This document shows, in pieces, positions 28,001 through 36,402 of a stretch of DNA of 64,000 nucleotides; positions within the stretch are counted from its first letter, which is position 1, and each line of letters begins with the position of its first letter. Made by a program: the position numbers and the translations under genes. This stretch comes from Pseudocolwellia sp049933045 (GTDB lineage Bacteria > Pseudomonadota > Gammaproteobacteria > Enterobacterales > Alteromonadaceae): assembly GCF_049933045.1 (NCBI RefSeq), contig NZ_CP187926.1, positions 3,596,001 to 3,660,000 of the forward strand, read 5' to 3'. The notes beneath the pieces were generated by a model. The model saw only the letters and a program-made list of their open reading frames with translations. It had not been told where the DNA came from and made no database searches.

Positions 28001-28652
28001 TCATTTGAGAAGCTTACCTGTAAGCACAATTAAAATTGATCAAACATTTGTCAGAGATATGCTCGATGACCCCAGTGATTACTCGATCATAGATGGTGTT
28101 ATTTCTTTATCTAAATCGTTTAAGCGTAGCGTTATTGCTGAAGGTGTTGAAACCACTAACCATGGATTAATGCTTATATGTATGGGATGTGAGCAAGCAC
28201 AAGGATATGGTATAGCTAAACCTATGCCTGCAAAAGACTTTAACCCATGGTTAAGTAATTATATGCCTAACAAACAATGGCTTAATTTTGGTAATAAGCA
28301 ACTTAGCTACAAAGAAAGTAGTGTAGAAATATTCAAACTTATTACCGCTCAATGGAAAGATTGTTTTATAAAGAAAATTGTAGCCCCATCTACTGATGTT
28401 AGACCTTGGCCTATCATTGATAGTAAGGAATGCCATTGCGGTAATTGGATCCGCTCACATATGCAAGAACAACTATTTGCAAATGAAATGATGCTTCACC
28501 TAGAAAGCATTCATAAAGAAATACATGTTATTGCCAAAGCAATGCAGCTTAAATACCAATCAGGACAGAGAGAATCTGCACGAAGTGATTTAACCGACTT
28601 CGTAGAAGTATTTAAAATTTTAAATCAAATCACAGAAAACTTAATCAAATAG
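25038..28652 (+). CDS. Multi-PAS GGDEF-EAL protein with C-terminal zinc-binding CZB domain
   Basis: A 1204-residue cyclic-di-GMP enzyme with no membrane segment. About five PAS domains cover residues 15-630. A GGDEF domain follows with an intact GGDEF motif near 728 and an inhibitory RxxD site (RKED) five residues before the surrounding SRQGGDEF. The EAL domain has EALIRW near 855, DDFGTGYSSL and IAEGVE, so both synthesis and breakdown look possible. The tail from about 1130 has KECHCGNWI and HLESIHKEIHVIAKAM, the Cys/His pattern of CZB domains that sense zinc. ATG 25038 is used; the frame is open from a TTG at 25020 and ATG 25104 is also possible. Confidence 0.87.
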   Translation: MQIKNSNIIPHLTLNNSDPLFKMLFNQQFKYMVVLSPEGNIVEVNELALTLQGMPKVDYVGKSLWKSPTWCDFPQWESIWKQRLSDAKNQQNPVITEDVFETDSGSLHYAEVSTTAICANASQQVSGYVIQAVDTTKRRRIEIQNQKNEARLEFILKQSHIGHWELNLIDRTSYRSITHDKIFGYETLQDQWTYKRFIEHVIPDERDNVETKFQQAISNKTDWNIECQILRKDGETRWIIVSGGHSLDVTGQPTLMVGVVLDITDLKQAEINKLHHNAELESLFNALPDTYLRIMPDGTILDYRTQNTIEPYKNTKDLVGKHLQDILPEQIAILFQLKINEAINTNQVLAFEYQLMINNQCTHFEARLNRIPLNDQLICVIRDITSEFISKKSLDKSEQLFRTIFDQAAVGVALIDFNNGNVIRINQRYCEMVGYSLEEITSCNVFHDLTHPNDIDISLDSLNKLLSGEIRESTIEKRYIHKKGHTVWVETTISATWESDEQPQSIIVVIQDISARKKAEQVLQLSSRVFSDTQEGIMIIDEQRHIVDVNPAFVKITGYDHEEIIGESPLILSSGQQTPQFYNQMWESVTTHGHWQGEVWNRTKHGELYSELLNISSVKNKQNEVTHFVAIFSDITNIKHQQDKLNLMAHYDVLTKLPNRALFIDRFHQSIAHSKRTGHQLAICFLDLDNFKPVNDTYGHEAGDKLLIEVADRITNCIRKEDTVSRQGGDEFAILLNDIKSASQYEITIQRIHQSLALPYFINGIQHNISASSGVTLYPSDNGDIDTLLRHADHAMYQSKLSGKHRSQLYNPDSDQQIIKKNLQLEEIEQALIKREFQLYYQPKVNMITGKVFGVEALIRWFHPQKGLIPPLDFLPYIDGTPLERMIGEWVIDEALQQLDDWQKQGIRLEVSVNISSNHLVSPSFFNSLEKSLAAYPSINAKCLQLEILESSALGDLKKITEIIQRCLNLLGVSASLDDFGTGYSSLTHLRSLPVSTIKIDQTFVRDMLDDPSDYSIIDGVISLSKSFKRSVIAEGVETTNHGLMLICMGCEQAQGYGIAKPMPAKDFNPWLSNYMPNKQWLNFGNKQLSYKESSVEIFKLITAQWKDCFIKKIVAPSTDVRPWPIIDSKECHCGNWIRSHMQEQLFANEMMLHLESIHKEIHVIAKAMQLKYQSGQRESARSDLTDFVEVFKILNQITENLIK

Positions 28653-28833
28653 GTATTAGTCTGTGCTTAACCTGTAGTCGAATAATTAAACATATCTAGT
28701 AAACCTAAACAGTCTGGATGAATTCTCACCCACACGGCATTTCAACTAATAATACTTACCCTCATTAGAGTGAAATAACCTTAAAACATAATCGTTTTAT
28801 TCTTTAACTAAATATTTTGAATAAAACAAAAAA

Positions 28834-28861
28834 ATGCTTGGCAGAATCATCCACCAAGCAT
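28834..28861. terminator. Terminator between GGDEF-EAL and EF-hand genes
   Basis: ATGCTTGG and CCAAGCAT form a stem. The A-run before it makes a T-run on the - strand, so it mainly ends the EF-hand transcript; the + strand side has only ATTTT. Confidence 0.75.
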
Positions 28862-28929
28862 ATTTTAAATAAAGTTAAAACGCATGTACTGTTTACTTGC
28901 TTTAACTAAAAACAGTTACTTTTAAAAGA

Positions 28930-29679
28930 TTACGAAGACTGCTTTTTTAATTTTCTTTCTTCTGAGCGTTGCTTAGAAAATGCTTTGCTCTCTGCTTTTG
29001 TAATAACACCGTCACCATCGGCGTCTAACATTGAAAATGTTGGGCGCTTTTCCATTCTTTTAGCGTGTTTAGCATCTTTTGCTGTGCGCACATCATTAAA
29101 CTCTTGCTCTGAAATTTGACCATTTTCATCAGTATCTAGAGCAGTAAATATTGTACGGTTTCTTTTATTTTTACCTTTATGACCTTTTTTGCCTTTAGCT
29201 TTTTTATCCGCTTTATGCGCTACTTTTTTTGCTTCATGTGCTGCATCAAATTCTTGCTCTGAAATTTGACCATTTGCATCAGTATCTAATAGCGCAAACG
29301 TAGGGCGTTCAGCAATTCTTTTTGCTTGTGCGGTCTGCTTAGCTTCAATGGCAGCATTAAATTCTTGCTCTGTTATATCACCACTTTTGTCTGCATCCAT
29401 ATGCTTAAAGTGACTACGCTTACCTTTTCCGCCTCGTTTGTTGCCTTTCATCATATCTTTCATCACATCAAATTCAGCTTGAGTGATAGAGCTATTTCCA
29501 TCGGCATCTATATTATCGAAATACTTAGCGACTTTACCTGTTGCTTCTTCTGCAACGATAACGCCATCGCTGTTAATATCAAGAGTAGAAAAATCAACTT
29601 TACCTTTACCATTAGCTGCCATTGCTAATGCACTCGTTGCCATTAATACTGCACCACTTAAAATAAATAATTTTTTCAT
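28930..29679 (-). CDS. Secreted EF-hand calcium-binding protein
   Basis: A 249-residue exported protein with signal peptide (LFILSGAVLMATSALAMA). Six EF-hand loops of the D-x-D-x-D/N-G type can be read in order: DINSDGVIVAEE, DADGNSSITQAEF, DADKSGDITEQEF, DTDANGQISEQEF, DTDENGQISEQEF and DADGDGVITKAES. Linkers are rich in Lys. It presumably binds calcium in the periplasm. The ATG at 29679 has GGAAG eight bases upstream; a start five codons earlier is unlikely. It follows the baeSR-like genes on the same strand, 176 bases behind, and may be a target of that system. Confidence 0.88.
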   Translation of the reverse strand: MKKLFILSGAVLMATSALAMAANGKGKVDFSTLDINSDGVIVAEEATGKVAKYFDNIDADGNSSITQAEFDVMKDMMKGNKRGGKGKRSHFKHMDADKSGDITEQEFNAAIEAKQTAQAKRIAERPTFALLDTDANGQISEQEFDAAHEAKKVAHKADKKAKGKKGHKGKNKRNRTIFTALDTDENGQISEQEFNDVRTAKDAKHAKRMEKRPTFSMLDADGDGVITKAESKAFSKQRSEERKLKKQSS

Positions 29680-29810
29680 GTTAACTTCCTTCACTAGTTA
29701 GGCTCGTTCTGAGCTGATGTAGAGACTATAGAGAATAATTGTGGAGAGAATATGGAGAAAAAATGGAGTTGTTCAATTTAACTAAAATAAAGCAAGAATT
29801 AAGGATGAAA

Positions 29811-29841
29811 CATATTAATGCCGTGTATAGGCATTAATATG
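29811..29841. terminator. Hairpin after the response regulator gene
   Basis: CATATTAATGCC and GGCATTAATATG form a perfect 12-pair stem with a seven-base loop, 15 bases after the response regulator stop. There is no long T-run, so it could be an attenuator or mRNA-end structure as much as a strict terminator. Confidence 0.5.
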
Positions 29842-29855
29842 AGTAGAAGAGTAAC

Positions 29856-30530
29856 TTACAAAGCAAATTTATAACCAACACCATAAATAGATTGAATACA
29901 ATCTACTTCAGCATCGACGCTTTGAATTTTTTTACGTAAGTTTTTTATGTGGCTATCAATTGTTCTATCAGTAACAACACGGTTGTCTGAATAGATTTTT
30001 GACATAAGTTGCTCTCGATTAAACACTTGATCTTTATGCTGATAAAAATGCAGTAATAAACCAAACTCAGCACGAGTTAAGCTGACTTCTTTACCTTTTA
30101 CTAACACCTTCATTGTTTTTTCATCAATGCTAAGCACTTGTGCTGTTACTTTTACTTTTACGTCATCAACAGAGCGATGTAATATATTTCTTACTCGTAC
30201 AACGACCTCTCTAGGACTGTACGGTTTACAAATATAATCATCTGCACCTAACTCTAATCCTATCAAACGGTCTATTTCATCAATTCTAGCCGTTGCCATT
30301 ACAACAGGCACATTACTAAACACTCGTAGTTCACGATAAATGTCTAAACCATTTTTACCGGGTAACATTAAGTCTAATATGATCAAATCAACATGGTTGT
30401 TCTGAACCCAATCAATCACGCCAAGTCCATCATTTAAAATGCTGACACTAAACCCAGATTGAGAGAGGTATTCACCTAAAACTTGAGCAAGTGATTGTTC
30501 ATCTTCTACTATTAAAATATTCTGCGACAT
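29856..30530 (-). CDS. baeR: OmpR-family response regulator, BaeR-like
   Basis: A 224-residue response regulator with a receiver domain (ILIVEDEQ at the start, phosphorylated Asp in IILDLMLPG) and a C-terminal winged helix (RTIDSHIKNLRKKI). The stretch DDYICKPYSPREVVVRV is characteristic of BaeR, which responds to envelope damage and drug stress in enterobacteria. It begins nine bases after the sensor gene stop. The sequence similarity to BaeR is clear from these motifs; the regulon in this organism is unknown, though an RND pump lies a few kilobases away. Confidence 0.88.
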   Translation of the reverse strand: MSQNILIVEDEQSLAQVLGEYLSQSGFSVSILNDGLGVIDWVQNNHVDLIILDLMLPGKNGLDIYRELRVFSNVPVVMATARIDEIDRLIGLELGADDYICKPYSPREVVVRVRNILHRSVDDVKVKVTAQVLSIDEKTMKVLVKGKEVSLTRAEFGLLLHFYQHKDQVFNREQLMSKIYSDNRVVTDRTIDSHIKNLRKKIQSVDAEVDCIQSIYGVGYKFAL

Positions 30531-30539
30531 AATAACGCC

Positions 30540-31937
30540 CTATAACTTATTAACTGATAGCAACGGTATATTGATGGTGATAGTTAACCCGCCTAACTTA
30601 GAATGTGTAGCAATCATCTTACCTTGATGAGCTTTTACAATGTTCTCACAAATTGATAACCCTAAGCCTGAGCCCCCACTTAGTCGACTGCGAGATTCAT
30701 CAACACGATACAAACGATCAAATAACTTAGGTAGCGCCTCATTAGGTACGCCTGGCGAACTATCTTCGATAATGATGTTAAGCTGCTGGTTATCAACTTT
30801 CATTACTACTTTTATCTGTCCTGGGGCATCAGTGTAACGCAAGCTGTTTTCCAATAAGTTAGAAAACAGCTGTGTTAACGACTTTTCATCACCTTTCATA
30901 AAAATTGCTTGGCTAGAGTCAACGTTCATATGTAGTTGAATACTTTGTTCCTGACAGCGTAATTTGTATAAGCTGCAACTTTTTTTCAGAACGTCCAAAA
31001 TATCTACTTTCTCTGCCATATTAAATTGCATGCCTGAATCAGAAAGTGACAGTTGATATAAGTCGTTCACTAAATGACTCAGGTTTTGTACTTGGTCGTG
31101 TAAGGAATCAATGTACTTAGGCTCAGGTTGGCGAACACCATCTTGCAATGCTTCAATCTCACTTTTTAATACCGAAATTGGCGTACGCAATTCATGAGAG
31201 ATATCAGCTAACCATTGTTCTCTATTTTCTTTTTGCTGCAATAAACTACAGCTTAATTCATTAAAACGATTAGATAAAACTGACAGTTCATCTTCACCCG
31301 TCACTTTAATTTGCATTGTATAATCACCTTGCTGCAATGAGTTTGCAACACTCTCAAGGCGCTTTAAAGGCGTTAATAAGTGTCGAACTAAAAACCATGC
31401 TAAAGAAAAAGAAATTAAGGTGAGCCACAGAACTATCCACAAAAAATTACGTTGTTGCTGAGAATAAAAGCTTTCTTCTAATTCACCTGCAATAGCACTG
31501 TTCTTTCTCGTTAAAATCCAACCTACCGTTTGTTGCTTATATATTATAGGGATAAAAACTTGTTGATTTTTAGGGTAAGACTTCTCTATTTGAAAAACGC
31601 TATTAAAACCTTTATCTAATAAATTAACACGCTTAAGAATACCTTTATTACGCTTAGATGACTTTGGCCCTTTATTACTTTTAAATGAACGTGTAAAAAC
31701 TTGTGATAAGGCGACCTCCCATTGTTTAAACTCTATTTGTTGCCAGCCAAACTCTTCTGAGTAATAAGGAGAAACTTTCTCTGCAACCAATATCAGTTTT
31801 TCTTTTTCGCCTTGATTAATATAATCCTGCAAACCATGATGAAAGCTAGAGTTCACTAACCACATTATCCCAACAAGCATCAAAGTACTGATGAATAATA
31901 GTGATAGAAGGATTTTTTTGAACAAGGTAAAGCGCAT
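30540..31937 (-). CDS. baeS: Sensor histidine kinase, BaeS-like
   Basis: A 465-residue membrane kinase. One membrane segment at about 9-30, a periplasmic domain to about 160, a second segment near 165-185, HAMP (RHLLTPLKRLESVANSLQQG), then DISHELRTPISVLKSEIEAL with the phosphorylated His near residue 249, and an ATPase domain with N box (NLLENSLRY) and SGLGLSI. The H-box neighbourhood matches BaeS. The periplasmic part has a run KSNKGPKSSKRNKG that is strongly basic and unusual. ATG 31937 is chosen over a TTG two codons earlier. It is first in the operon with baeR. Confidence 0.88.
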   Translation of the reverse strand: MRFTLFKKILLSLLFISTLMLVGIMWLVNSSFHHGLQDYINQGEKEKLILVAEKVSPYYSEEFGWQQIEFKQWEVALSQVFTRSFKSNKGPKSSKRNKGILKRVNLLDKGFNSVFQIEKSYPKNQQVFIPIIYKQQTVGWILTRKNSAIAGELEESFYSQQQRNFLWIVLWLTLISFSLAWFLVRHLLTPLKRLESVANSLQQGDYTMQIKVTGEDELSVLSNRFNELSCSLLQQKENREQWLADISHELRTPISVLKSEIEALQDGVRQPEPKYIDSLHDQVQNLSHLVNDLYQLSLSDSGMQFNMAEKVDILDVLKKSCSLYKLRCQEQSIQLHMNVDSSQAIFMKGDEKSLTQLFSNLLENSLRYTDAPGQIKVVMKVDNQQLNIIIEDSSPGVPNEALPKLFDRLYRVDESRSRLSGGSGLGLSICENIVKAHQGKMIATHSKLGGLTITINIPLLSVNKL

Positions 31938-32119
31938 TTTCAACTCTTTTAAACATCTATAAATTTAGTTAGCCTTACTTTAACGCAAAAATGACATTCG
32001 TAAATGCGTTTTTAATTAACCTAGATCTTAAATTTAATTTCTTTGCGCTCACGTATGGCATAAATATTATATAAGCCAATCATTGAAATAAGCTTGAAGT
32101 GCATGTTCGACTAACTTGG

Positions 32120-32230
32120 TTTAGCCTCAACTCAGGATTATAAATTGTATAAACATATGATTAATTTTGTTAACTATGCAGTTTAAATTACTTTATTAGG
32201 CTAAATGACTTATCCCGAGCTGAGGTTATT
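32120..32230. repeat. Imperfect inverted repeat between baeS and the IS element
   Basis: TTAGCCTCAACTCAGGATTA at 32121-32140 is complementary, with a few mismatches, to the segment TTATCCCGAGCTGAGGTTA at 32210-32228. The enclosed about 70 bases are AT-rich and non-coding. It could be a small non-autonomous element or a leftover of one. Confidence 0.45.
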
Positions 32231-32343
32231 TAATTAAATACCTATTCTTTACGCTTCTTTATAAAATAAAGGGTAATCCCCCCGAAAAATAATCGAAGTC
32301 AAAAGTAGAATTTTCTCGTATGCTTAACCGCAGGAGATCATTC

Positions 32344-32610
32344 ATGAAAAAAGCACATTTTAGTGACAGTCAAATTTTAGCCATTTTAAAGCAAGCCGAA
32401 AATGGCGTACCTATTCCCGAACTATGTCGTGAACACGGCATGAGTAACTCATCGTTTTATAAATGGCGCTCTAAGTATGGCGGCATGGATGCCTCACTTA
32501 TGGCAAGAATGAAAGAGCTAGAAGATGAAAATCGGCGCTTAAAAAAGATGTATGCCGAAGAGCGTTTAAAGGCTGAAATCATTACGGAGGCCATGGCAAA
32601 AAAGTGGTAA
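32344..32610 (+). CDS. IS3-family transposase OrfA
   Basis: An 88-residue DNA-binding subunit with helix-turn-helix (ILKQAENGVPIPELCREHGM, then SFYKWRSKYGG) and a C-terminal leucine-zipper-like helix. AGGAG precedes the ATG at 32344. The last codons run into AAAAAAG at 32598-32604, where a -1 slip would join OrfA to OrfB and give the active transposase. The reading frame is intact. Confidence 0.92.
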   Translation: MKKAHFSDSQILAILKQAENGVPIPELCREHGMSNSSFYKWRSKYGGMDASLMARMKELEDENRRLKKMYAEERLKAEIITEAMAKKW

Positions 32611-33458
32611 AGGCTTCTGAGCGCAAAGCGATGGCTAAAGTAGCAATTCAAAGCCATGACGTCAGTATTAGCCAAGCATGCCGTGCATTCTTAATCAGCG
32701 AAACCTGTTATCGTTATCAGCCTAAACTTAATGACGATAATGAGCTTATCGCCGACTTGCTGTTAGGTTTAGTGCAGAATCAACGAAACTGGGGGTTTGG
32801 CTTATGCTTTTTATATTTGAGAAACGTAAAAGGCTATCACTGGAATCATAAGCGCGTTTATCGTATCTATCGTGAACTCGAACTGAATATGCGAATAAAG
32901 CCTCATAAACGGCTGAAACGTGAAGTTCCTGAGCCATTAGCAGTGCCCGAAGCGATGAATGAATGTTGGTCGATGGACTTCATGCATGACCAATTATCAG
33001 ATGGAAGGAGTTGTCGCTTGTTTAATGTGATTGATGACTTTAACCGGGAAGGTTTGGCAATAGATGCTGATATATCATTGCCCGCAGAGCGTGTGATCCA
33101 ATCACTTGATAGGATCATCGAATGGCGTGGTAAACCTAAACGTATACGTTCTGATAACGGACCCGAATATATTAGTCATAAACTTGCAGCTTGGGCATCA
33201 AAACACGATATTGAATTATGTTTCATTCAGCCAGGCAACCCACAGCAAAATGCTTACATTGAACGTTTTAATCGAACGGTGAGATATGATTGGCTAAGCC
33301 ATTATATTTATCGTGATATTGAAGAATTACAGAACAGGGCCACACAATGGTTATGGACTTATAACCATGAGCGACCTAACATGGGAATTGGTGGTATAAC
33401 ACCAATTCAAAAACGCAAACTAACACAGAGAAAAACGTCTACTTTTGAACTCCATTAA
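32604..33458 (+). CDS. IS3-family transposase OrfB (DDE integrase-like)
   Basis: A 284-residue catalytic subunit in the -1 frame relative to OrfA, starting at a GTG inside the overlap. The DDE residues are visible: Asp in CWSMDFMHDQL, Asp in IRSDNGPEYIS and Glu in AYIERFNRTVRYDWL. An HTH_21-like segment (NWGFGLCFLYLRNVKG) precedes them. No internal stop is seen, so the element may still be active. The end group NHERPNMGIGGITPIQK is typical of the IS407/IS51 branch. Confidence 0.93.
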   Translation: MVKASERKAMAKVAIQSHDVSISQACRAFLISETCYRYQPKLNDDNELIADLLLGLVQNQRNWGFGLCFLYLRNVKGYHWNHKRVYRIYRELELNMRIKPHKRLKREVPEPLAVPEAMNECWSMDFMHDQLSDGRSCRLFNVIDDFNREGLAIDADISLPAERVIQSLDRIIEWRGKPKRIRSDNGPEYISHKLAAWASKHDIELCFIQPGNPQQNAYIERFNRTVRYDWLSHYIYRDIEELQNRATQWLWTYNHERPNMGIGGITPIQKRKLTQRKTSTFELH

Positions 33459-33474
33459 AAATGGGGGGATTACC

Positions 33475-33673
33475 TGAACATCACGAACACCAACAGGATC
33501 ATTCGAATAAAAACGCCCGATAACTGGATCATAGTATCGTGCCTGCATATAGCTTAACCCTAAGTCAGTATCAAATTTATGTCCCGTATAACCAACATCA
33601 TCTTTAGGTGTTTCTATACTTTCTCCAAAAGGGTAATAATGCATTCGATCAGTGACGGTGTCTGATGCATTAG
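33475..33673 (-). pseudogene. Truncated rhs core fragment (third copy)
   Basis: Matches the rhs core end found in the two other copies: TVTDRMHYYPFGESIETP, GYTGHKFDTDLGLSYMQARY and FYSNDPVGVRDV. It is cut at the front near 33673, where the match to the other copies stops, and at the back by the right end of the IS element, exactly where the other copies continue with HSFNRYAY. No toxin tip is left. It is a decayed remnant. Confidence 0.85.
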
Positions 33674-33758
33674 TGGTATAATTACTAACCTACTTCGCTT
33701 GGCCCAAAGCATTAAGTTCATGCAAACATAGCTAAATCAAATTATCTGCTCCTTGATA

Positions 33759-34031
33759 TTAGAGCTTATGACTTTTATCACAGCTTAAAAGGTAACCTTG
33801 CTTTTTAAAATCATAAAAGATTAAATAAAATACAAGCAGTAAATTTAATATTAAAGAAGAAAAAACAGAAACCCAATATAATAATGGTGATTCAGAAAGA
33901 GCTATTGAAATTGCTCTTATTTGAATTTCACCAATTAAAACTGCATCATATAAATATTTACTTCCTCCAAAAAATAGAACTACTCCAAATAAATCAATGC
34001 TAGTAAAATTCTTTTTTAATTGTAATTTCAT
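33759..34031 (-). CDS. Small membrane protein, candidate Rhs immunity protein
   Basis: A 90-residue protein with two hydrophobic segments (about residues 14-34 and 48-72) and a short Lys-rich end. It is not a recognised family. It begins 40 bases behind the stop of the second rhs toxin tip, in the same direction, which is where the cognate immunity gene of an Rhs toxin normally lies. The immunity role rests on position only. A membrane location would suit protection against a toxin acting at or crossing the membrane. Confidence 0.6.
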   Translation of the reverse strand: MKLQLKKNFTSIDLFGVVLFFGGSKYLYDAVLIGEIQIRAISIALSESPLLYWVSVFSSLILNLLLVFYLIFYDFKKQGYLLSCDKSHKL

Positions 34032-34071
34032 ATTATCTCCGATTTCAAGTTAAGGCATACTCACAAATGAG

Positions 34072-35118
34072 TTAACGTGCTGGCCCATCACCAATTCTAT
34101 TTCGAACGTCTTGCCACGGTTCTGTTCTTCTTCCATCAGGAGTTTCATTTGGTCTTTTAATTGACTTTTTAGAGTCATTGTTTTCTGATTCTTCATGGGT
34201 ACTTACAACATCTCCAAATAGATATCCTGCCGATATTGCAAAGATACGCCTTATCCAAGGGGACTTTATTTTATGATGTTCCATCAAACGCTCTGATAAT
34301 TGTGCACCTGCATTACTCCCTAACCCAGAAAAGGTACCTGTTTGATACAAATCAATAATACTTGCAGTAGTCGATATTATTGTAGGTCGTATTCCACGTC
34401 CAAAACCAAAGATTGTACTAACAGCTTTCGCTGGAGTTGTTGTAAAACTCTTTATTTCTCCTTCTTTTAAAACTGTTATCCCACTTTGTTCCAAAGAATG
34501 TATCTGATTAGAAGATAGACTTGAAAAAACTTTCATTCCTTCAAATGTTGAATCAAACATAGTCCATGCTGGTTCACTTGCCATACCATTAGGATCTATA
34601 TATTTATACGGATTATTATTGCCATAAGCATAACGATTAAAGCTATGTATATCACGGAACCCTATCGGATCATTCGAATAGAAACGACCTATAACTGGAT
34701 CATAGTATCGTGCCTGCATATAGCTTAACCCCAGGTCAGTATCAAATTTATGTCCCGTGTAACCAACATCATCTTAAGGTGTTTCTATACTTTCTCCAAA
34801 AGGTTGATAATGCATTCGATCAGTCACGGTGCCTGAAGCATTAGATTCTGCTGCGGTACTCCCTAAATAATCTGCGTGTAAGTAGTTTATCGTACTACCT
34901 TTTTTCTTGCTAACTAGCTTATTACCTAAGTAATAATACTCAACATCCTGCTCATCAACCTGCTCATCAACCTGACGGTACATCAATTTTCCATTACTTC
35001 CGTAGAAAGAGTAACTAACACCTTTTGAGTCGATAACTTTTACACGTTTATTATTCCCGTCATATAAGTAAGAATTAGTGCCACTTACTACCATTTGATT
35101 TGCTGAATTATAAATAAA
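34072..35118 (-). pseudogene. Orphan rhs C-terminal module with toxin tip, interrupted by a stop
   Basis: About 350 codons from the rhs core end (FIYNSANQMVVSG) through the conserved NNPYKYIDPNG junction to a variable tip of about 165 residues. Codon AAA of TPKDD, as in copy 1, has become TAA here (34774-34776), so the core part is cut. A 12-base duplication repeats VDEQ near 34960. The tip starts MASEPAWTMF and ends GRRTEPWQDVRNRIGDGPAR; its toxin family is not recognised. A restart at MQARYYDPV (34719) would still make the tip. The large N-terminal rhs shell is missing, so delivery is unlikely unless recombined into a full rhs gene. Confidence 0.82.
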
Positions 35119-35578
35119 TGTGGATCTTCGAAAACTTCAAGAATGAGTAAACAGGTTTGATAGGCTCTATAGACAAGTAAATGAATTTATTTGTGACTTT
35201 TAGTGTCAAACTTTATGAGAAAATTGTCAATAAATTCATAAATAACGAGAATATTAATAGTCGATATTTTAGTTTAACTAGATATTAATTTAACTTATCC
35301 ATTTGACCAAGCATTAATTTCTTTATCTGTTAATAAATCAACCGTTCTCTAGCCTGAATTAATAAAGAATATTGTGAAATAACATTTATAAGTAAAAAGC
35401 ACTCACTGCTGTCGATAATATTATTGGTAAAAACCATCACCATTTTCTAAGATATACACTTTTTTTTATCTGGGGTGGTGACATGAATTCTATTGTAAAG
35501 GATTGGTATATTGTCTCTGTTTTTGATAGTAATTAGAAAGATCGAATGAGAATAATTCTCAAGTTTCAACGATTAATT
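35119..35578. other. Non-coding gap in the rhs island
   Basis: About 460 AT-rich bases with no credible gene. ATGAATTTATT at 35181-35191 and AATAAATTCAT at 35229-35239 form an 11-base inverted repeat. A 17-codon frame at 35484 with GGGGTGG before its ATG is too short to call. This stretch directly follows the point where rhs copy 2 loses similarity to copy 1. Confidence 0.4.
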
Positions 35579-36358
35579 TTATTCTTTGTTATCTTCTTTA
35601 AACAGTTCTTGCAACATACGTTCTGGGTTTAATAAAAAAGACTTTGTTATCGCATAATGTTCAGTATCTTCATATTTTGTCAGTTCTAAACCTGAGTTTG
35701 TAACTTGGTAAATTTGCGCACCAGGGTAAGCTAATAATATTGGTGAGTGAGTAGCTATAATGAATTGAGATTGGAGTTCACATAGCTGATTTATTCGTGC
35801 TAATAGTGTCAATTGTCGGGTTGGTGATAATGCAGCTTCAGGCTCATCAAGTATATATAGTCCATGGCCAAAAAACCTATTTACAACAAGTGACATGAAC
35901 GACTCCCCATGTGATTGTTCATGTAATGACTCTCCACCAAATGAATCTATAACTTTGGGGAGATTTAGATACATAGAACTATCAAGAGGATCTTTGTCGA
36001 GCGTTTCAATATTAGTTGCCAGATTAAAGAAACTTTCTGCTCTTAGAAAAAAACCATCCTTAGGGAGACAAAATGATTTACTAAGTCGCAAAAATTCATG
36101 AAGTTCTGAATGAGATTTCCTTGTATCAAAACTAAAGTTTTTACTTCCACCTTCTGGATTAAAACCATATGATGTTGCAATTGCTTCAATTAAAGTTGAT
36201 TTACCACTACCATTTTCACCAATGATAAATGTTACAGGTTCAGTAAATTCTATACTTTCAAAATTTTTTAATGCTAATGTATTAAATGGGTAGGATGAAA
36301 AATTCATCATTCTATCGAGTTTTAAAGAAACATTTTGTAAATATGGAAATTTTTTCAA
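35579..36358 (-). CDS. AAA ATPase with ABC/SMC-like fold (COG3910 type)
   Basis: A 259-residue ATPase. Walker A is GENGSGKST near residue 48, a signature-like SHGES motif near 150, and Walker B is LYILDEPEAALSP, followed by the H-switch IIATHSP. This is the compact RecF/SMC-type core of stand-alone predicted ATPases; some act in defence or repair. The start is a TTG with GGAG eight bases upstream. It sits between two rhs modules on the same strand but is of a different family. A link to the toxins is not shown. Confidence 0.8.
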   Translation of the reverse strand: MKKFPYLQNVSLKLDRMMNFSSYPFNTLALKNFESIEFTEPVTFIIGENGSGKSTLIEAIATSYGFNPEGGSKNFSFDTRKSHSELHEFLRLSKSFCLPKDGFFLRAESFFNLATNIETLDKDPLDSSMYLNLPKVIDSFGGESLHEQSHGESFMSLVVNRFFGHGLYILDEPEAALSPTRQLTLLARINQLCELQSQFIIATHSPILLAYPGAQIYQVTNSGLELTKYEDTEHYAITKSFLLNPERMLQELFKEDNKE

Positions 36359-36402
36359 TATGTATTCTCCTTAAATACCCATATCAGAGGTCAATTTTAT
36401 CG

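Larger units (their letters stand above)
32272..33474 (+). mobile_element. IS3-family insertion sequence (IS407/IS51-like group)
   Basis: About 1203 bp bounded by perfect 12-bp inverted repeats, GGTAATCCCCCC on the left and GGGGGGATTACC on the right. It holds overlapping orfA and orfB with an A6G slippery heptamer, the normal IS3 layout. No clear target duplication is seen (left flank ends AAAG, right flank begins TGAA). The right end abuts an rhs fragment; the expected continuation of that gene is not found at the left end, so the insertion was accompanied or followed by a deletion. Confidence 0.9.

Noticed and set aside
33420..33644. 74-codon frame spanning IS end and rhs fragment as a functional gene
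   Set aside because: It is a chance fusion of an rhs remnant with the inverted end of the IS element.
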